This document shows, in pieces, positions 1 to 8,423 of a stretch of 64,000 nt of DNA. Each line of letters starts with the position of its first letter. Position 1 is the stretch's first letter. Source of the DNA: a virus; IMG/VR virus record IMGVR_UViG_3300013286_000009, positions 1 through 64,000 of that record. One strand, given 5' to 3'. The position numbers and the translations under genes are program-made. A model generated the notes under the pieces. The model was not told where the DNA came from. It saw nothing but the letters and a program-made list of their open reading frames with translations, and did not search any database.

Positions 1-48
1 TGCCGCTACTGCCGGTGCCGCTACTGCCGGTGCCGCTACTGCTGGTGC
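1..48. repeat. 15-bp tandem repeat encoding Ala-Pro-Ala-Val-Ala
   Basis: Three copies of a 15-bp unit, TGCCGCTACTGCCGG with one C/T difference in the third, lie head to tail and are followed by a decayed fourth. They code on the minus strand for an Ala/Pro/Val linker. The array continues beyond the window edge, so its copy number is unknown. Confidence 0.85.
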
Positions 49-288
49 CGCTGTCGGCATTGGGCCGTATTTTACATTCCAAATATCACCATATCGACTA
101 CGCCAAACTGTGCCATCACCACTAGTTGTTGCAGATAAAATTTTTCTGCCTTTGCCTTGAGGGCTATTATCAACATCGCCAATTTTTAATGGGGGATATA
201 TTTTAGGATCTAAAGGTTGCACTTCTTGATCACGCCCGCCTTCTTCTATACGTTCTAGCGATTCTAACAGTTGTTTCATCGAACTCAT
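1..288 (-). CDS. Partial protein with Ala-Pro-Ala-Val repeat, C-terminus off window
   Basis: This open frame of 96 codons begins at an ATG at 288 and runs off the left edge of the window. It begins MSSMKQLLESLERIEEGG and continues into a region with a Trp-rich stretch (VWRSRYGDIWNVKYG). It then enters Ala-Pro-Ala-Val repeats encoded by 15-bp tandem units. The gene follows the 302-2365 gene by 13 bases on the same strand, and an AGG-type ribosome site lies in that gap. A second in-frame ATG lies at 279. The short N-terminal amphipathic segment is common in virion and scaffold proteins of T4-like phages, but no family is recognised. Function is unknown. Confidence 0.6.
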   Translation of the reverse strand, partial: MSSMKQLLESLERIEEGGRDQEVQPLDPKIYPPLKIGDVDNSPQGKGRKILSATTSGDGTVWRSRYGDIWNVKYGPMPTAAPAVAAPAVAAPAVAA

Positions 289-301
289 AGTCTAGTACCT
301 G

Positions 302-2365
302 TTAATTTTTAAGATAAGATTCCATAACATCGTGTGCTTTGGCGATATTATCAACGGCACCTAGTCCAGATAATTTTTTAATACGCTCTTGTTGATGTAA
401 ACTACTACTTGGATCTATACGATCGATAGTGGCAAATACCTGTGCCTTTTCCCTCGGATCAGCATCCATAAATTCTTTTTCAAGTTTAACTTTAACTCCA
501 GTGCCACCGATAGTAAAGTTTTTCTTTTCACGATTGTAAAAACCACTGGCAAATCTTAACATGTCTTCAGCACTACTACCTTGTGGTTCTGTAGCAGGGG
601 CCATTGGTTTATCACTAGGGTCCATACCAAACTCTTCTAAAGTAAGGCCAGCCGCTAGAACCATTTCGCCCAATGTTTTATTTCCAATACGTGTATCAGC
701 AGTTGCTCCTGCCTTAACTGCTTTTGCAACAACGTAGGATAATCTATTTTCAGTTACAGGTGCGGCAGGGCCCGCTGATGCTTCTCCGCCTTCTGGTGCG
801 GCTGGGGCTGCTGGTGCGGCAGGTGCTTCACCGCTGTCTGGAGCGGGAGCAGCCGATGCGTCTGGAGCGGGAGCAGCCGATGCGTCTGGTGTTTCTTGTT
901 TAGTATCTCCGCCTTCTGCACTAAACATATCTTTATTGCCTTCATAGAATTCCGGATGATTATTTTTAAAATATTCAATAACTAATGCACGAGCATCTAT
1001 GTTAGGATTGGCACCTTCAAGGCTATGAAGCAATGTAGGGTCTGGATATACTGCTTTTACACTATCACTAATGTTAGGAAATCCTGTTAATTCTTTTGAC
1101 AATAAATCTTTTAACTTAGTCTTAGTCTCTTCATCTTCTAAACTAGGTAAATCGTCTATTTCTTCAACTAAAGAATCCATAAAGTTGATAAACTGTTTTT
1201 CTTCCTTAGTCATTTTTTCTGTTTCACGACGTGCTTTATCACTCATGTTAGTAACTTTGCCGCGGCCGTCTTTAGGTGTTGTGGATTTTTTCCATTCGCC
1301 TTCTTCCTTCCAGCTGATGACTTTACCGTCTTTATCCTTAACTTCAGTGCGCTTTTCAGCTAGCAAGTCTTCAGGATCTAACTCGCGTGTTGGTAACTCG
1401 CTTTCATCTACTAGTTTGTAGATGTATGGAAATACATCTTTCAATTCGTCTTTAAAACTACGCACAGTCAACCGATCGATCCAGTCATTCATTAGACTTT
1501 CTGGAATTTGTTTTGACTCGCTTGGTTGAAAACTTTCTGCAAACTGTTCGTAATATCCGTTTGTTTGCAATTTATGAATTTCTTTTTTAACTTGTTCTAA
1601 GCGTTCAGCAACCTTGCCATTGATTTCGCTCATTGCTTCACTTAATTGTTCGTTACGATTTACATACCCTTTGAACATGCGTAATTTTACTAGCTCTTCG
1701 CTTAAACTAACTACATGTTGTCCAATAGCATCGTATGGATTGCCGCCGTGATTGATATGTTGTGCCATTGCTCGGGCACCATTTAAATGACGTAATGGAT
1801 AACGGAAACGTTCACCTTGTGCATTGTCAATATAAATGCTTTCAATGTGCATGGTACGGCCTGCTGCCAAATCAAAGTTAACAGGCTGGGTATGTCTCAC
1901 AACTAACCTTGCCTCTCCCAAGTCTTGGTAACTTACTTTTGTAGTACCAAACATTTTGCTTTCCATCATTTTATCTTCTCCATCTTTTGCGTGGAATTCA
2001 TAATCCCGTTTATCTAGATTGCTCTTGCCTAGATTATCAACGTGATATCCTAGTAAATTTCTTCTCGCCAAATCTCTAAAACTTCTAATGAATTTGTACG
2101 CACCGTGGTGAGTTTCATTGGTTTCTTTATCGATAAGATCGCCGCCGGCTTTGATCACAACACCGTCGTCTTCATCTAGGGTAATAGTAATAGTACCCAA
2201 GGTGTTGCCGTCTTCTTTGTAATCAAACTCGAACCAACGAGCATTGGGAATATCACTTTTTTTACTTAAAACTTCGGTGGATTCGTCCGCGAACTTAATG
2301 GGGCGAAAACGGCTTTCAATTTTACCGTAAATCTCTTTTGCTACTGAATCTAAATTTGGGTCCAT
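302..2365 (-). CDS. Uncharacterised late protein with Ala/Pro linker, downstream of gp17
   Basis: This gene encodes a protein of 687 residues if it starts at MDPNLDSV. An in-frame ATG at 2431 would add 22 residues that overlap the terminase gene. The 2365 start is preferred because it lies just past the gp17 stop and has GATAAATA four bases upstream. The first two thirds are mixed and charged, with a likely coiled coil around SEAMSEINGKVAERLEQVKK. An Ala/Pro/Gly-rich linker follows (ASAAPAPD repeats), then a compact C-terminal domain of about 150 residues. It sits between gp17 and a second Ala/Pro protein, where T4 has structural genes. It is probably a virion-associated protein. No catalytic motif or known family is recognised. 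Confidence 0.7.
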   Translation of the reverse strand: MDPNLDSVAKEIYGKIESRFRPIKFADESTEVLSKKSDIPNARWFEFDYKEDGNTLGTITITLDEDDGVVIKAGGDLIDKETNETHHGAYKFIRSFRDLARRNLLGYHVDNLGKSNLDKRDYEFHAKDGEDKMMESKMFGTTKVSYQDLGEARLVVRHTQPVNFDLAAGRTMHIESIYIDNAQGERFRYPLRHLNGARAMAQHINHGGNPYDAIGQHVVSLSEELVKLRMFKGYVNRNEQLSEAMSEINGKVAERLEQVKKEIHKLQTNGYYEQFAESFQPSESKQIPESLMNDWIDRLTVRSFKDELKDVFPYIYKLVDESELPTRELDPEDLLAEKRTEVKDKDGKVISWKEEGEWKKSTTPKDGRGKVTNMSDKARRETEKMTKEEKQFINFMDSLVEEIDDLPSLEDEETKTKLKDLLSKELTGFPNISDSVKAVYPDPTLLHSLEGANPNIDARALVIEYFKNNHPEFYEGNKDMFSAEGGDTKQETPDASAAPAPDASAAPAPDSGEAPAAPAAPAAPEGGEASAGPAAPVTENRLSYVVAKAVKAGATADTRIGNKTLGEMVLAAGLTLEEFGMDPSDKPMAPATEPQGSSAEDMLRFASGFYNREKKNFTIGGTGVKVKLEKEFMDADPREKAQVFATIDRIDPSSSLHQQERIKKLSGLGAVDNIAKAHDVMESYLKN
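841..888. repeat. 24-bp perfect direct repeat in linker
   Basis: Two identical 24-bp units lie head to tail and encode two copies of an Asp-Ala-Ser-Ala-Ala-Pro-Ala-Pro linker segment of the 302-2365 protein. Length variation here by slippage is plausible. Confidence 0.85.
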
Positions 2366-2369
2366 ATGG

Positions 2370-2377
2370 TATTTATC
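2370..2377 (-). promoter_or_regulatory. Late-promoter-like GATAAATA abutting the start at 2365
   Basis: GATAAATA on the minus strand lies four bases before ATG 2365. It fits the T4-like late consensus (NATAAATA). At this distance transcription would begin about at the start codon, giving a leaderless message. The motif overlaps the end of the gp17 gene. Confidence 0.45.
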
Positions 2378-3968
2378 CGAGTCCTGATATAAAAATAGGC
2401 ATAGGCGGGTCGTAATCTTCCTGCCATTCATCCCTGCTGGTCATGCTATCTGCGACACGAATGTCCCAATCGCATAGTATTTCTGCCACTCTGATAATTA
2501 GCAATAGGCTAGATACCAGGTCGTCGTGTTGTCCGTCTTTTGCTTTAAATGTGATATTGTGTGCTACAAACGTCTTTAGCTGTGTAATTGTGGGCTTGCT
2601 AGAAATCTTCATTCTATCAGTTTCTATTAGGTACTTTAACCGAGCACAGGCCGCAATTTTAGCACCATGTGTGGTGTTAAATCCTTTGCGGAACTTGCGC
2701 ACATGTCCTTTGCGTACAGGTTCGCTTACAAACAGCCCTGGGAATGTTTCTTCACCGTTTTCACTAATAGCAACTAGGGCCGCTTCGCCCACAGTGTTGT
2801 TTTCCACACTCCAGAATATGTTGTTCACATTGCGCTCGCCTATCTTTTCTTGAATATGACGCAGTATTTCTCGCAACAATTTTATCTGTTCTTGCACTTT
2901 GGTAATGTTGTTTTGCCACTCGCCTACTTGTATAAAGCCGGGTAATTCAAATATCTGTATAGCGGCAAAGTCGCCGCCTGTACCTAAACTAGGGTCTAAA
3001 CATATCGCATAAAGGTGTTGATCGCTGAGCTCTTTATACCAGCGCACTTGACCCATTTTTAACATGGGTTCTCGTCCTAACATTTCACTTAGTTTAATAC
3101 TGTCTATTAATGTTTCGTCATAAATTAGGAATTCACATCCATATTCACGGCGGAATTTTTCTTCGCCAATGCGTCCCATTTCTGTAATGCGCCATGCGTC
3201 ATCACGATCAGGATGTTCGTCCCACGCGGCTCTAAAGCCAAAGAATCCGTTACGACCACGGCCATCTTCAGTTTCATTGCCAAACGTGTCAAACTTATCT
3301 TGGCTTTCTTTCCAGATAGTAGCAAAAGTATCTTCGTCACTGTTTGGGGTTGATGTAATAATTGCTCGTCCACCAGTTGCTAGTGTTGGACTTATTGAAG
3401 TCCAAAATTCTTCAGCAATGTTAGGCTGTACGAACGCAAACTCATCACAATATAATAACGATATCGACATACCACGACCTGTGTTTCCCGTAGTAGTTTG
3501 ACTTACGATACGTGATCCGTTGTCAAATTCTATACTGCCTTTGTTATAACTAACAACACCTGCACGAATATGATCAGGGCAAAGTTCGTATCCGTAGCGA
3601 ATACGTTGCATAATTTCTTGTGCGCCCAAATACTTGTGTGCGGCAACTAAAATAGTTTGATCTGGATGGAACATGGCGTACCATAACAAGTATGCTGAAG
3701 CACAAGTGGTCTTGCCACTTTGACGCGGTAGCATGTTTACATTGAATCGGCTGTTGTGATAACTGGCTAATAATCTTATTTGATAATCAAACGGTTCAAA
3801 TAAAATCTTACCACGGACTGCATGTTGAATATAGAAAAAATGCCTAGCAAAATATAAGTATCCGTCATCTGGATGCATACATGCGGCAAAGTCAACGACT
3901 TCGTTTTCGGTAAATTTGGATTTAGTGTGCGCCTTTTTGACAAGGACGCCTTCTAATGATTTTGACAT
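2373..3968 (-). CDS. gp17: Terminase large subunit (packaging ATPase/nuclease), T4 gp17-like
   Basis: This is the DNA-packaging motor that pumps and cuts concatemeric phage DNA at the portal. In its 531 residues the N-terminal ATPase carries Walker A PRQSGKTT (about 81-88) and Walker B LLYCDE (about 171-176). The motif TSTPNS near 205-210 probably couples hydrolysis to movement. The C-terminal RNase H-like nuclease has an acidic residue in ICLDPSLG (about 325), one in WSVENN (about 389), and HDDLVSS near the end. These match the expected Asp/Glu/Asp metal site. Length is a little below the 610 residues of T4 gp17. The start is the first Met of the frame. It has no clear ribosome site but does have a TGTAAATA motif five bases upstream, just after a terminator. 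The gene is intact. Confidence 0.96.
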   Translation of the reverse strand: MSKSLEGVLVKKAHTKSKFTENEVVDFAACMHPDDGYLYFARHFFYIQHAVRGKILFEPFDYQIRLLASYHNSRFNVNMLPRQSGKTTCASAYLLWYAMFHPDQTILVAAHKYLGAQEIMQRIRYGYELCPDHIRAGVVSYNKGSIEFDNGSRIVSQTTTGNTGRGMSISLLYCDEFAFVQPNIAEEFWTSISPTLATGGRAIITSTPNSDEDTFATIWKESQDKFDTFGNETEDGRGRNGFFGFRAAWDEHPDRDDAWRITEMGRIGEEKFRREYGCEFLIYDETLIDSIKLSEMLGREPMLKMGQVRWYKELSDQHLYAICLDPSLGTGGDFAAIQIFELPGFIQVGEWQNNITKVQEQIKLLREILRHIQEKIGERNVNNIFWSVENNTVGEAALVAISENGEETFPGLFVSEPVRKGHVRKFRKGFNTTHGAKIAACARLKYLIETDRMKISSKPTITQLKTFVAHNITFKAKDGQHDDLVSSLLLIIRVAEILCDWDIRVADSMTSRDEWQEDYDPPMPIFISGLG

Positions 3969-3973
3969 AGTTT

Positions 3974-3981
3974 TATTTACA
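3974..3981 (-). promoter_or_regulatory. Late-promoter-like TGTAAATA before gp17
   Basis: TGTAAATA lies five bases before the gp17 ATG and directly after the terminator at 3983-4010. A fresh transcript is therefore expected to start here. No Shine-Dalgarno lies between the motif and the start codon. Confidence 0.5.
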
Positions 3982-3982
3982 C

Positions 3983-4010
3983 AAAAAAATAGCTCCCGAA
4001 GGAGCTATTT
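3983..4010 (-). terminator. Rho-independent terminator with UUCG loop
   Basis: On the minus strand a perfect 10-bp stem (AAATAGCTCC / GGAGCTATTT) closes a TTCG tetraloop and runs into seven T residues. It follows the 4030-4821 gene and separates it from gp17. Confidence 0.9.
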
Positions 4011-4029
4011 GGCATGGTTAAACAGTATA

Positions 4030-4821
4030 TTATTTGCTTTCTCTTAGTTTAACTTCTTGATATAAATTGGCCAATTGATCTAATAAACCGCCTTCTCTCA
4101 TTGGGTTAACGCCTATTGGTTGTCCTGGTCTCTGGGTTTGATCATGTTGCTTGTCTTGTCCGCCTGTGATGTCGTTGTTCATATATCCCATGCCTTGATG
4201 ACTAACATCTGGACGATTTGCGTATTCTTCATCCATATCGTCATCACCAACTGCTGCCGCTACTGCCGCCTTAATTTTCTTTTCTGGACTAATTACTGGA
4301 GTTTCTGCTTCGTGATCGCCGCTGTCAATAATTTCCATGTCGCCGTGATGTTCGCCTGGATCTAATTCGTCGTGTCCCATTTCAGGCTCATCGTGATCCA
4401 TTTCAAGACCTCCGATTGGACCATCAATTTCGATTGCACCATCTAAATCTGGTTCTGATACTGGATTATAATGCGGAGCGTGTTGGGCCGCATCTTCGAT
4501 ATTTTTTAACACATTCATTAGGTCACGAATGCCGCCTTTACCGCTAGCGTTCATGCTAACATTCATGCTGACAGTATCTTGTTGTGGAGGTTGCATGCCT
4601 GGCATAGCATGTGGCATGTTCATCATACCTGGCATTGCTGGCATATCGCCACATTCTGCTACTGGGGTTGAAGCACCACCACCTGCATTTTTAGCAGGAG
4701 TACCTGATGTGCTGAAATTTGTAAAATTATTTTTTTCAAAACTATGAGTTTCAAATGATTCCATCAACGTTTGACTTCCGTCAATCTTTCTTAATTTTTC
4801 TGCTAGTTCATGAAAATTCAT
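4030..4821 (-). CDS. Uncharacterised acidic Met/His/Asp-rich protein between gp16 and gp17
   Basis: This gene encodes 263 residues from MNFHELAEKLRKIDGSQT. The start at 4821 is chosen over one 30 bases upstream because AAGGGAA lies at good spacing and the previous gene stops at 4823. The middle has a low-complexity Met/Pro/Gly stretch (MPAMPGMMNMP) and a very acidic His/Asp/Glu stretch (DHDEPEMGHDELDPGEHHGD). The C-terminus is a short charged helix. Such composition is seen in scaffold or core proteins of T4-like phages, but this is only a compositional likeness. It is the last gene before the terminator at 3983-4010. Function is unknown. Confidence 0.75.
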   Translation of the reverse strand: MNFHELAEKLRKIDGSQTLMESFETHSFEKNNFTNFSTSGTPAKNAGGGASTPVAECGDMPAMPGMMNMPHAMPGMQPPQQDTVSMNVSMNASGKGGIRDLMNVLKNIEDAAQHAPHYNPVSEPDLDGAIEIDGPIGGLEMDHDEPEMGHDELDPGEHHGDMEIIDSGDHEAETPVISPEKKIKAAVAAAVGDDDMDEEYANRPDVSHQGMGYMNNDITGGQDKQHDQTQRPGQPIGVNPMREGGLLDQLANLYQEVKLRESK

Positions 4822-4822
4822 A

Positions 4823-5371
4823 TTAGTTTCCCTTGGCCGGCGTGCCAGCAAATAATTGATCGTTTACGCCTTTGTATTCTTCCAGGCCATGCTTTTCTAA
4901 GGTTTTTAGAAAGCTCATAACTTTTTTATCGCCAACCATTTCTTGGTAATCGGCATCAGCATAAGGTGTGTTTAACAATGCTTCGTCTGCATTTTTAGAA
5001 GTTGTAGTTTCTAAACCTTTCATATACTGAACGTTTAATTCTGTTTCTTGTTCTTCACCAAGTGTGCGTACTACAATGTGTTTAGTGTCGATACCTAATT
5101 TAGTATTGATAAGTTGTTGAATAACAGGAGTAATTGTTGGATAGCGTAAGGCAATATCAAACACAGTTACTTCTCTAAATTTTACGTTGGGAAAGTCGAT
5201 TGGACTTTCTTGAATAGGTGTACGTTTGGCATTTTTAATGCTTTCAACATTAAATTGTGATAGTGCAATCTTAAGATTTGTTGCGAAATCTTTAGGGATA
5301 TCACCCGCAATTTTAACCTTGTATTCGTAGGTTTTCTTGCTTTCTGTTAAGTATTCTTTGTATGATTTCAT
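4823..5371 (-). CDS. Conserved T4-like phage protein of unknown function
   Basis: This gene encodes 182 residues from MKSYKEYLTESKKTYEYKVK. A start 15 bases upstream (MMEAN) is possible, but GGAAG precedes the 5371 ATG and AATAAATA lies 16 bases upstream of it. The segments RTPIQESPIDFPN and VTVFDIALRYPTITP resemble, from memory, a small conserved protein of aquatic T4-like phages that lies near the terminase genes and has no assigned function. The protein is alpha/beta with no membrane or signal segment. It is translated just ahead of the 4030-4821 gene with a one-base gap. Confidence 0.75.
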   Translation of the reverse strand: MKSYKEYLTESKKTYEYKVKIAGDIPKDFATNLKIALSQFNVESIKNAKRTPIQESPIDFPNVKFREVTVFDIALRYPTITPVIQQLINTKLGIDTKHIVVRTLGEEQETELNVQYMKGLETTTSKNADEALLNTPYADADYQEMVGDKKVMSFLKTLEKHGLEEYKGVNDQLFAGTPAKGN

Positions 5372-5387
5372 ATTGGCTTCCATCATG

Positions 5388-5395
5388 TATTTATT
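5388..5395 (-). promoter_or_regulatory. Late-promoter-like AATAAATA upstream of 5371 start
   Basis: AATAAATA on the minus strand overlaps the gp16 stop and lies 16 bases before ATG 5371. This leaves room for a short leader carrying GGAAG. Confidence 0.45.
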
Positions 5396-5870
5396 TCATA
5401 TTCTTCAATTTTTCAATTAGGCTATTACGATCGGTGATAATAACACCTTCACCCGATATAGTAACACCGTCATCTGAACTTGAATCGTTGTCTAATTTCT
5501 GTTTCTTTAACTGCAAATCTATCATTTTTAGCTTTTTATCCAGCTTGGCTGTTTTAGCTGTAATCGCATGTCCCAGCATACTAGCCGCAACTTCAAACAT
5601 ACGGGCACTATAACGTGCTTCTACGTTCATTCCCAAGTCCATAATATCGTCATAAGCATCTTTGGCTTTTTGAGCTAGTTCATCTAGTTCTTGATCACCT
5701 AAATCTCCTAGGCCTTTTACCGCAGGTAGTGCGGCACTGATCTTATCAAATTCACTAATATCTCTAAGTAGTGGCGGTACTGCTGGCGGAAGTTCACGCT
5801 TAGTTTCTTCCGCTTTTACTACCTTTTTACTTTCAGGTAAATTTAGGATTTCTTCAAGTTTTTTAGTCAT
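5391..5870 (-). CDS. gp16: Terminase small subunit, T4 gp16-like
   Basis: This 159-residue protein is predicted to be the small terminase subunit, which forms a ring, recognises DNA and stimulates gp17. It has a Pro-rich N-terminus (ELPPAVPPLLRD) and a helical hairpin. The central segment YSARMFEVAASMLGHAITAK is followed by a Lys-rich coiled helix (KLDKKLKMIDLQLKKQKLD), the arrangement expected for gp16 of T4-like phages. Length is near the 164 residues of T4 gp16. Genomic position two genes upstream of gp17 supports the call. It starts eight bases after gp4 ends. Confidence 0.85.
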   Translation of the reverse strand: MTKKLEEILNLPESKKVVKAEETKRELPPAVPPLLRDISEFDKISAALPAVKGLGDLGDQELDELAQKAKDAYDDIMDLGMNVEARYSARMFEVAASMLGHAITAKTAKLDKKLKMIDLQLKKQKLDNDSSSDDGVTISGEGVIITDRNSLIEKLKNMK

Positions 5871-5877
5871 ACTTTAC

Positions 5878-6315
5878 TTATCTTCCAGTTTGGCTGAATA
5901 GATCATTTTCATTAAGTACTCGAAACTTAATACCTTGTTGTTTCGCCCATGCACTGGCACTGGCCCACTTGGCTTGATTTTTTATATACTGTGCCTGATT
6001 ATATTTGTTCTTGCCTACTCGTTCTAGTATAGCTTGACTAGCAGGTTTAATTTCAACTAATTCTGTATGTACTTGATGATTTTTATCAATATATTGAATA
6101 AAAAAATCCGGAACGTAAACTGTTTGCTTACCAGTTAGCGGATCTCTGTAAGGTATTTTAACAGCTTCGCTAGCCCATTTTTGCACACTGACATTAGTAT
6201 CGCAAAAATTCATGAAGCTCCATTCCCAACTTGATCGGTATGTAGGTGCCGTCAACCCTACATACTTTTCGGGGTTCTTCATGACAAATTTACCTTTTGC
6301 AAATCTATTAGCCAT
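5878..6315 (-). CDS. gp4: Head completion protein, T4 gp4-like
   Basis: This 145-residue protein matches the gp4 (gp50/4) head-completion family. That family acts after packaging so that filled heads can join tails. Visible signatures are SSWEWSFMNFCD, the nuclease-like core VYVPDFFIQY ... VEIKP, and a Lys-rich C-terminal half (NKYNQAQYIKNQAKW). The PDF...EIKP pattern resembles a TnsA/PD-(D/E)xK-type nuclease site, which suggests DNA-end binding or trimming. Length is close to the 150 residues of T4 gp4. It follows the 6317-6688 gene with one base between. Confidence 0.85.
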   Translation of the reverse strand: MANRFAKGKFVMKNPEKYVGLTAPTYRSSWEWSFMNFCDTNVSVQKWASEAVKIPYRDPLTGKQTVYVPDFFIQYIDKNHQVHTELVEIKPASQAILERVGKNKYNQAQYIKNQAKWASASAWAKQQGIKFRVLNENDLFSQTGR

Positions 6316-6316
6316 A

Positions 6317-6688
6317 TCAGACTAGAATATTTCTAGATTCAAGTGGACTGTTTGCACCTTGTACTTTATATCCTAGCAAACTTGTATTTTCCCTATAGGT
6401 ATTCATTACCTGTGTAATCACCTGAGTCAACTGCAAATCTGTAATAGTTTTTAAACTATCTAGTAATTCAAATACATTGATACTATCTATACGAGCTTGA
6501 TTAAGCATTACAATACTAACAGTTCTTGCACTGTTAATATCAAATCCTCTTTTTTGGAAAAAACCAACTACAGCATCGATTTCGCCTGCTGGAAAACTGA
6601 CCGGATATTGATAATATTTGTCAAAAAATTGTCTAACAATAGTGGAACTATCTGTAGTACTGTTGATAGGTAAATTTGTTTGATTCAT
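6317..6688 (-). CDS. Small conserved T4-like phage protein, unknown function
   Basis: This protein has 123 residues and is mostly helical. It carries FFDKYYQYPVSFPAGEIDAV and VGFFQKRGFDINSARTVS, features I associate with a small conserved protein next to tail-tube genes of aquatic T4-like phages. No catalytic motif is visible. Its ATG overlaps the stop of the 6688-7689 gene (TAATG), so it is probably translated by coupling. A role in tail or neck assembly is suggested by position only. Confidence 0.7.
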   Translation of the reverse strand: MNQTNLPINSTTDSSTIVRQFFDKYYQYPVSFPAGEIDAVVGFFQKRGFDINSARTVSIVMLNQARIDSINVFELLDSLKTITDLQLTQVITQVMNTYRENTSLLGYKVQGANSPLESRNILV

Positions 6689-7689
6689 TATAGATTCTTT
6701 GATTTAGCTTCAGTTGTGTAAGTAACACTTTTTGTCGGAACTTGTATGTTTGACATGTTTCCACCCGACGCTGGATTATTTTGTGTTGTAGTGGTTCCTC
6801 GCTTAACTGGAACTGCACTATTAGTATTTTGATAACTGTTAACTGTTTTAATCGCGTTGTTGATAAAATTAGATTTATTGTTGTTAGTTAAATTGGCATC
6901 TAACAAAGTTGACCCATTTTTAATATCGTTGATATTGCTGATAGCGTTTAATCCAACTAACGGGCTTGGTACCTGATCGTAATTTTCAATACCAAATCCT
7001 TCAGGATCGCCGGGAGCTACAATACCAGACCCGTATTCAACTGCTTCAAATGCAATAGTCATCATGTTTTCGTGAGGCGACTGCGTCTGAGCATAGTCAA
7101 CACTTTCATGACTCCAACTAGTGACTATAGGGTTAATAAGTTTATAACTTACATACTGTCCCTGAGCCATTTGGTATATTGTGATGTAGTTAAAAAATGA
7201 ACCAGAACTACCACTATCTAATCCATAAGCATTTCTTATAAAATTAAATTTCTTAGTTGCTGTTTGATTAAAGGCGCCGGCTGTTCTTGCACTAACACTG
7301 TCTGAATAATAATAATTAAAATAATTTTGCCACATCAAATTAATTAAACCCATATTATCATCATGGAATTTAATAGTGGCATCGTCATAGGTAACTTTTT
7401 GTTGTATATTTCTTTTACGATTGTACTGGTTTACCTTATCTACCTGCATGGTAAATTTAGGCAATGATACATTTTTAACTAACATTCCTAAAACATTTTT
7501 ATAATTGTTAACTAAAACAGGTGTAGTTACTGCGTTCGGATTAATGCTTATTGCAACATGGAATAAGAAATTTTGTTTAGGACCGTAATTTTGATTATTG
7601 TCAGTAAACATCCTCGCGGCATGTTGCCAGTCGCGAAGATCGGGTCCTATATTGTTATTGCCAAGATAACCAGAGTTTTGATTTGCCAT
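6688..7689 (-). CDS. Tail-tube-fold virion protein (second tube-like, gp54-like?)
   Basis: This 333-residue protein resembles the tail-tube family. An N-terminal RDWQHAARMF segment leads to a core with LPKFTMQVDKVNQYNRKRN, then TIKFHDDNMG and a Tyr-rich NYFNYYYSD. A strand-rich part ends near EAVEYGSG. The last 110 residues are Asn/Ser/Thr-rich and probably flexible. In T4 the tube-fold proteins besides gp19 are gp48 and gp54, which start the tube on the baseplate. This gene could be one of these or a structural protein specific to aquatic T4-like phages. It has its own late-type motif after the gp19 terminator, so it is a separate transcription unit. Confidence 0.7.
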   Translation of the reverse strand: MANQNSGYLGNNNIGPDLRDWQHAARMFTDNNQNYGPKQNFLFHVAISINPNAVTTPVLVNNYKNVLGMLVKNVSLPKFTMQVDKVNQYNRKRNIQQKVTYDDATIKFHDDNMGLINLMWQNYFNYYYSDSVSARTAGAFNQTATKKFNFIRNAYGLDSGSSGSFFNYITIYQMAQGQYVSYKLINPIVTSWSHESVDYAQTQSPHENMMTIAFEAVEYGSGIVAPGDPEGFGIENYDQVPSPLVGLNAISNINDIKNGSTLLDANLTNNNKSNFINNAIKTVNSYQNTNSAVPVKRGTTTTQNNPASGGNMSNIQVPTKSVTYTTEAKSKNL

Positions 7690-7693
7690 ACTA

Positions 7694-7701
7694 TATTTAT
7701 T
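7694..7701 (-). promoter_or_regulatory. Late-promoter-like AATAAATA abutting start at 7689
   Basis: AATAAATA lies four bases before ATG 7689 and downstream of the gp19 terminator, with no room for a Shine-Dalgarno. It belongs to the repeated start-abutting set in this window. Confidence 0.5.
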
Positions 7702-7733
7702 ACATTCATTAACTGTGTAGTTAATGATTGCCT

Positions 7734-7761
7734 ATAAAAAAGCTCGCCTAAGCGAGCTTTT
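7734..7761 (-). terminator. Rho-independent terminator after gp19
   Basis: On the minus strand a perfect 10-bp stem AAAAGCTCGC / GCGAGCTTTT with a four-base loop runs into a T tract. It lies directly past the tail-tube stop codon. Confidence 0.88.
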
Positions 7762-7763
7762 GT

Positions 7764-8408
7764 TTAACGTGGGCCTGCGCCGCCGCCAGTCGCCAGTGTA
7801 CCTGGAGTAGATGGACGTACTGAAGTTGCATTGCCGATCCCTGAACCATTTGGACTTTGTACTGCATTGTCCATTTGTAAAGTCAATGTAATTTCAGCTG
7901 GGCCTTGTTGGCCGTAATCGATAGCTTCGTAGTTAGCTTGTTGTACATAACAACCATAACACTGCCATGTTTCAAGAACATTAGGTGTACTTGCACCATT
8001 ACCACCGTCTAACATTTCGATACGTAATGTAAACTTGTAGTCTTGTCCGCTTGCGGCACTTGATTGCTCATAAAAGTCAAACTGTTTCTGCATCTGTTCG
8101 CCAACTAGTTTACTAACTGCGCCAGTGCTGTCATCGCGTAACTTAATTTGAATAGTCTGCCACTTAGGCTTTCCAGCATAGTGAATTTGACTATTGTAAA
8201 TTGGGATTACTTGATCTTCGAACTGTACGTTAGGACGAGCCGCTGACATAACTTGTTTAGTTAATTCAGTTGTAGGTGTACTAATACCGAAGTTTTCAAA
8301 GCTCACTCGAAAGCGATACTTTAACTTCGGCATCAACATACCTTGTGAGGTAGCACTTTGGTCTGACGCTAAAGGTACTGTAAAATTTGATAATGCCGCT
8401 ATTGCCAT
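7764..8408 (-). CDS. gp19: Tail tube protein, T4 gp19-like
   Basis: This is the predicted major tail-tube subunit, which stacks in hexameric rings inside the sheath to form the DNA channel. It has 214 residues, against 163 in T4. Signatures are LMPKLKYRFRVSFENFG near the N-terminus, a beta-rich core, and the C-terminal pattern WQCYGCYVQQANYEAIDYG ... EITLTLQMD, typical of the gp19/Hcp-like tube fold. The tail ends in a Gly/Pro/Ser-rich tag. GGAG lies about nine bases before the ATG. It follows gp18 by 15 bases, so sheath and tube are co-transcribed. Confidence 0.9.
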   Translation of the reverse strand: MAIAALSNFTVPLASDQSATSQGMLMPKLKYRFRVSFENFGISTPTTELTKQVMSAARPNVQFEDQVIPIYNSQIHYAGKPKWQTIQIKLRDDSTGAVSKLVGEQMQKQFDFYEQSSAASGQDYKFTLRIEMLDGGNGASTPNVLETWQCYGCYVQQANYEAIDYGQQGPAEITLTLQMDNAVQSPNGSGIGNATSVRPSTPGTLATGGGAGPR

Positions 8409-8423
8409 GTTATATATTCTCCG

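Noticed and set aside
1071-1421. Plus-strand open frame of 116 codons
   Set aside because: It is a shadow of the 302-2365 gene, Ser/Leu-rich, with no ribosome site.
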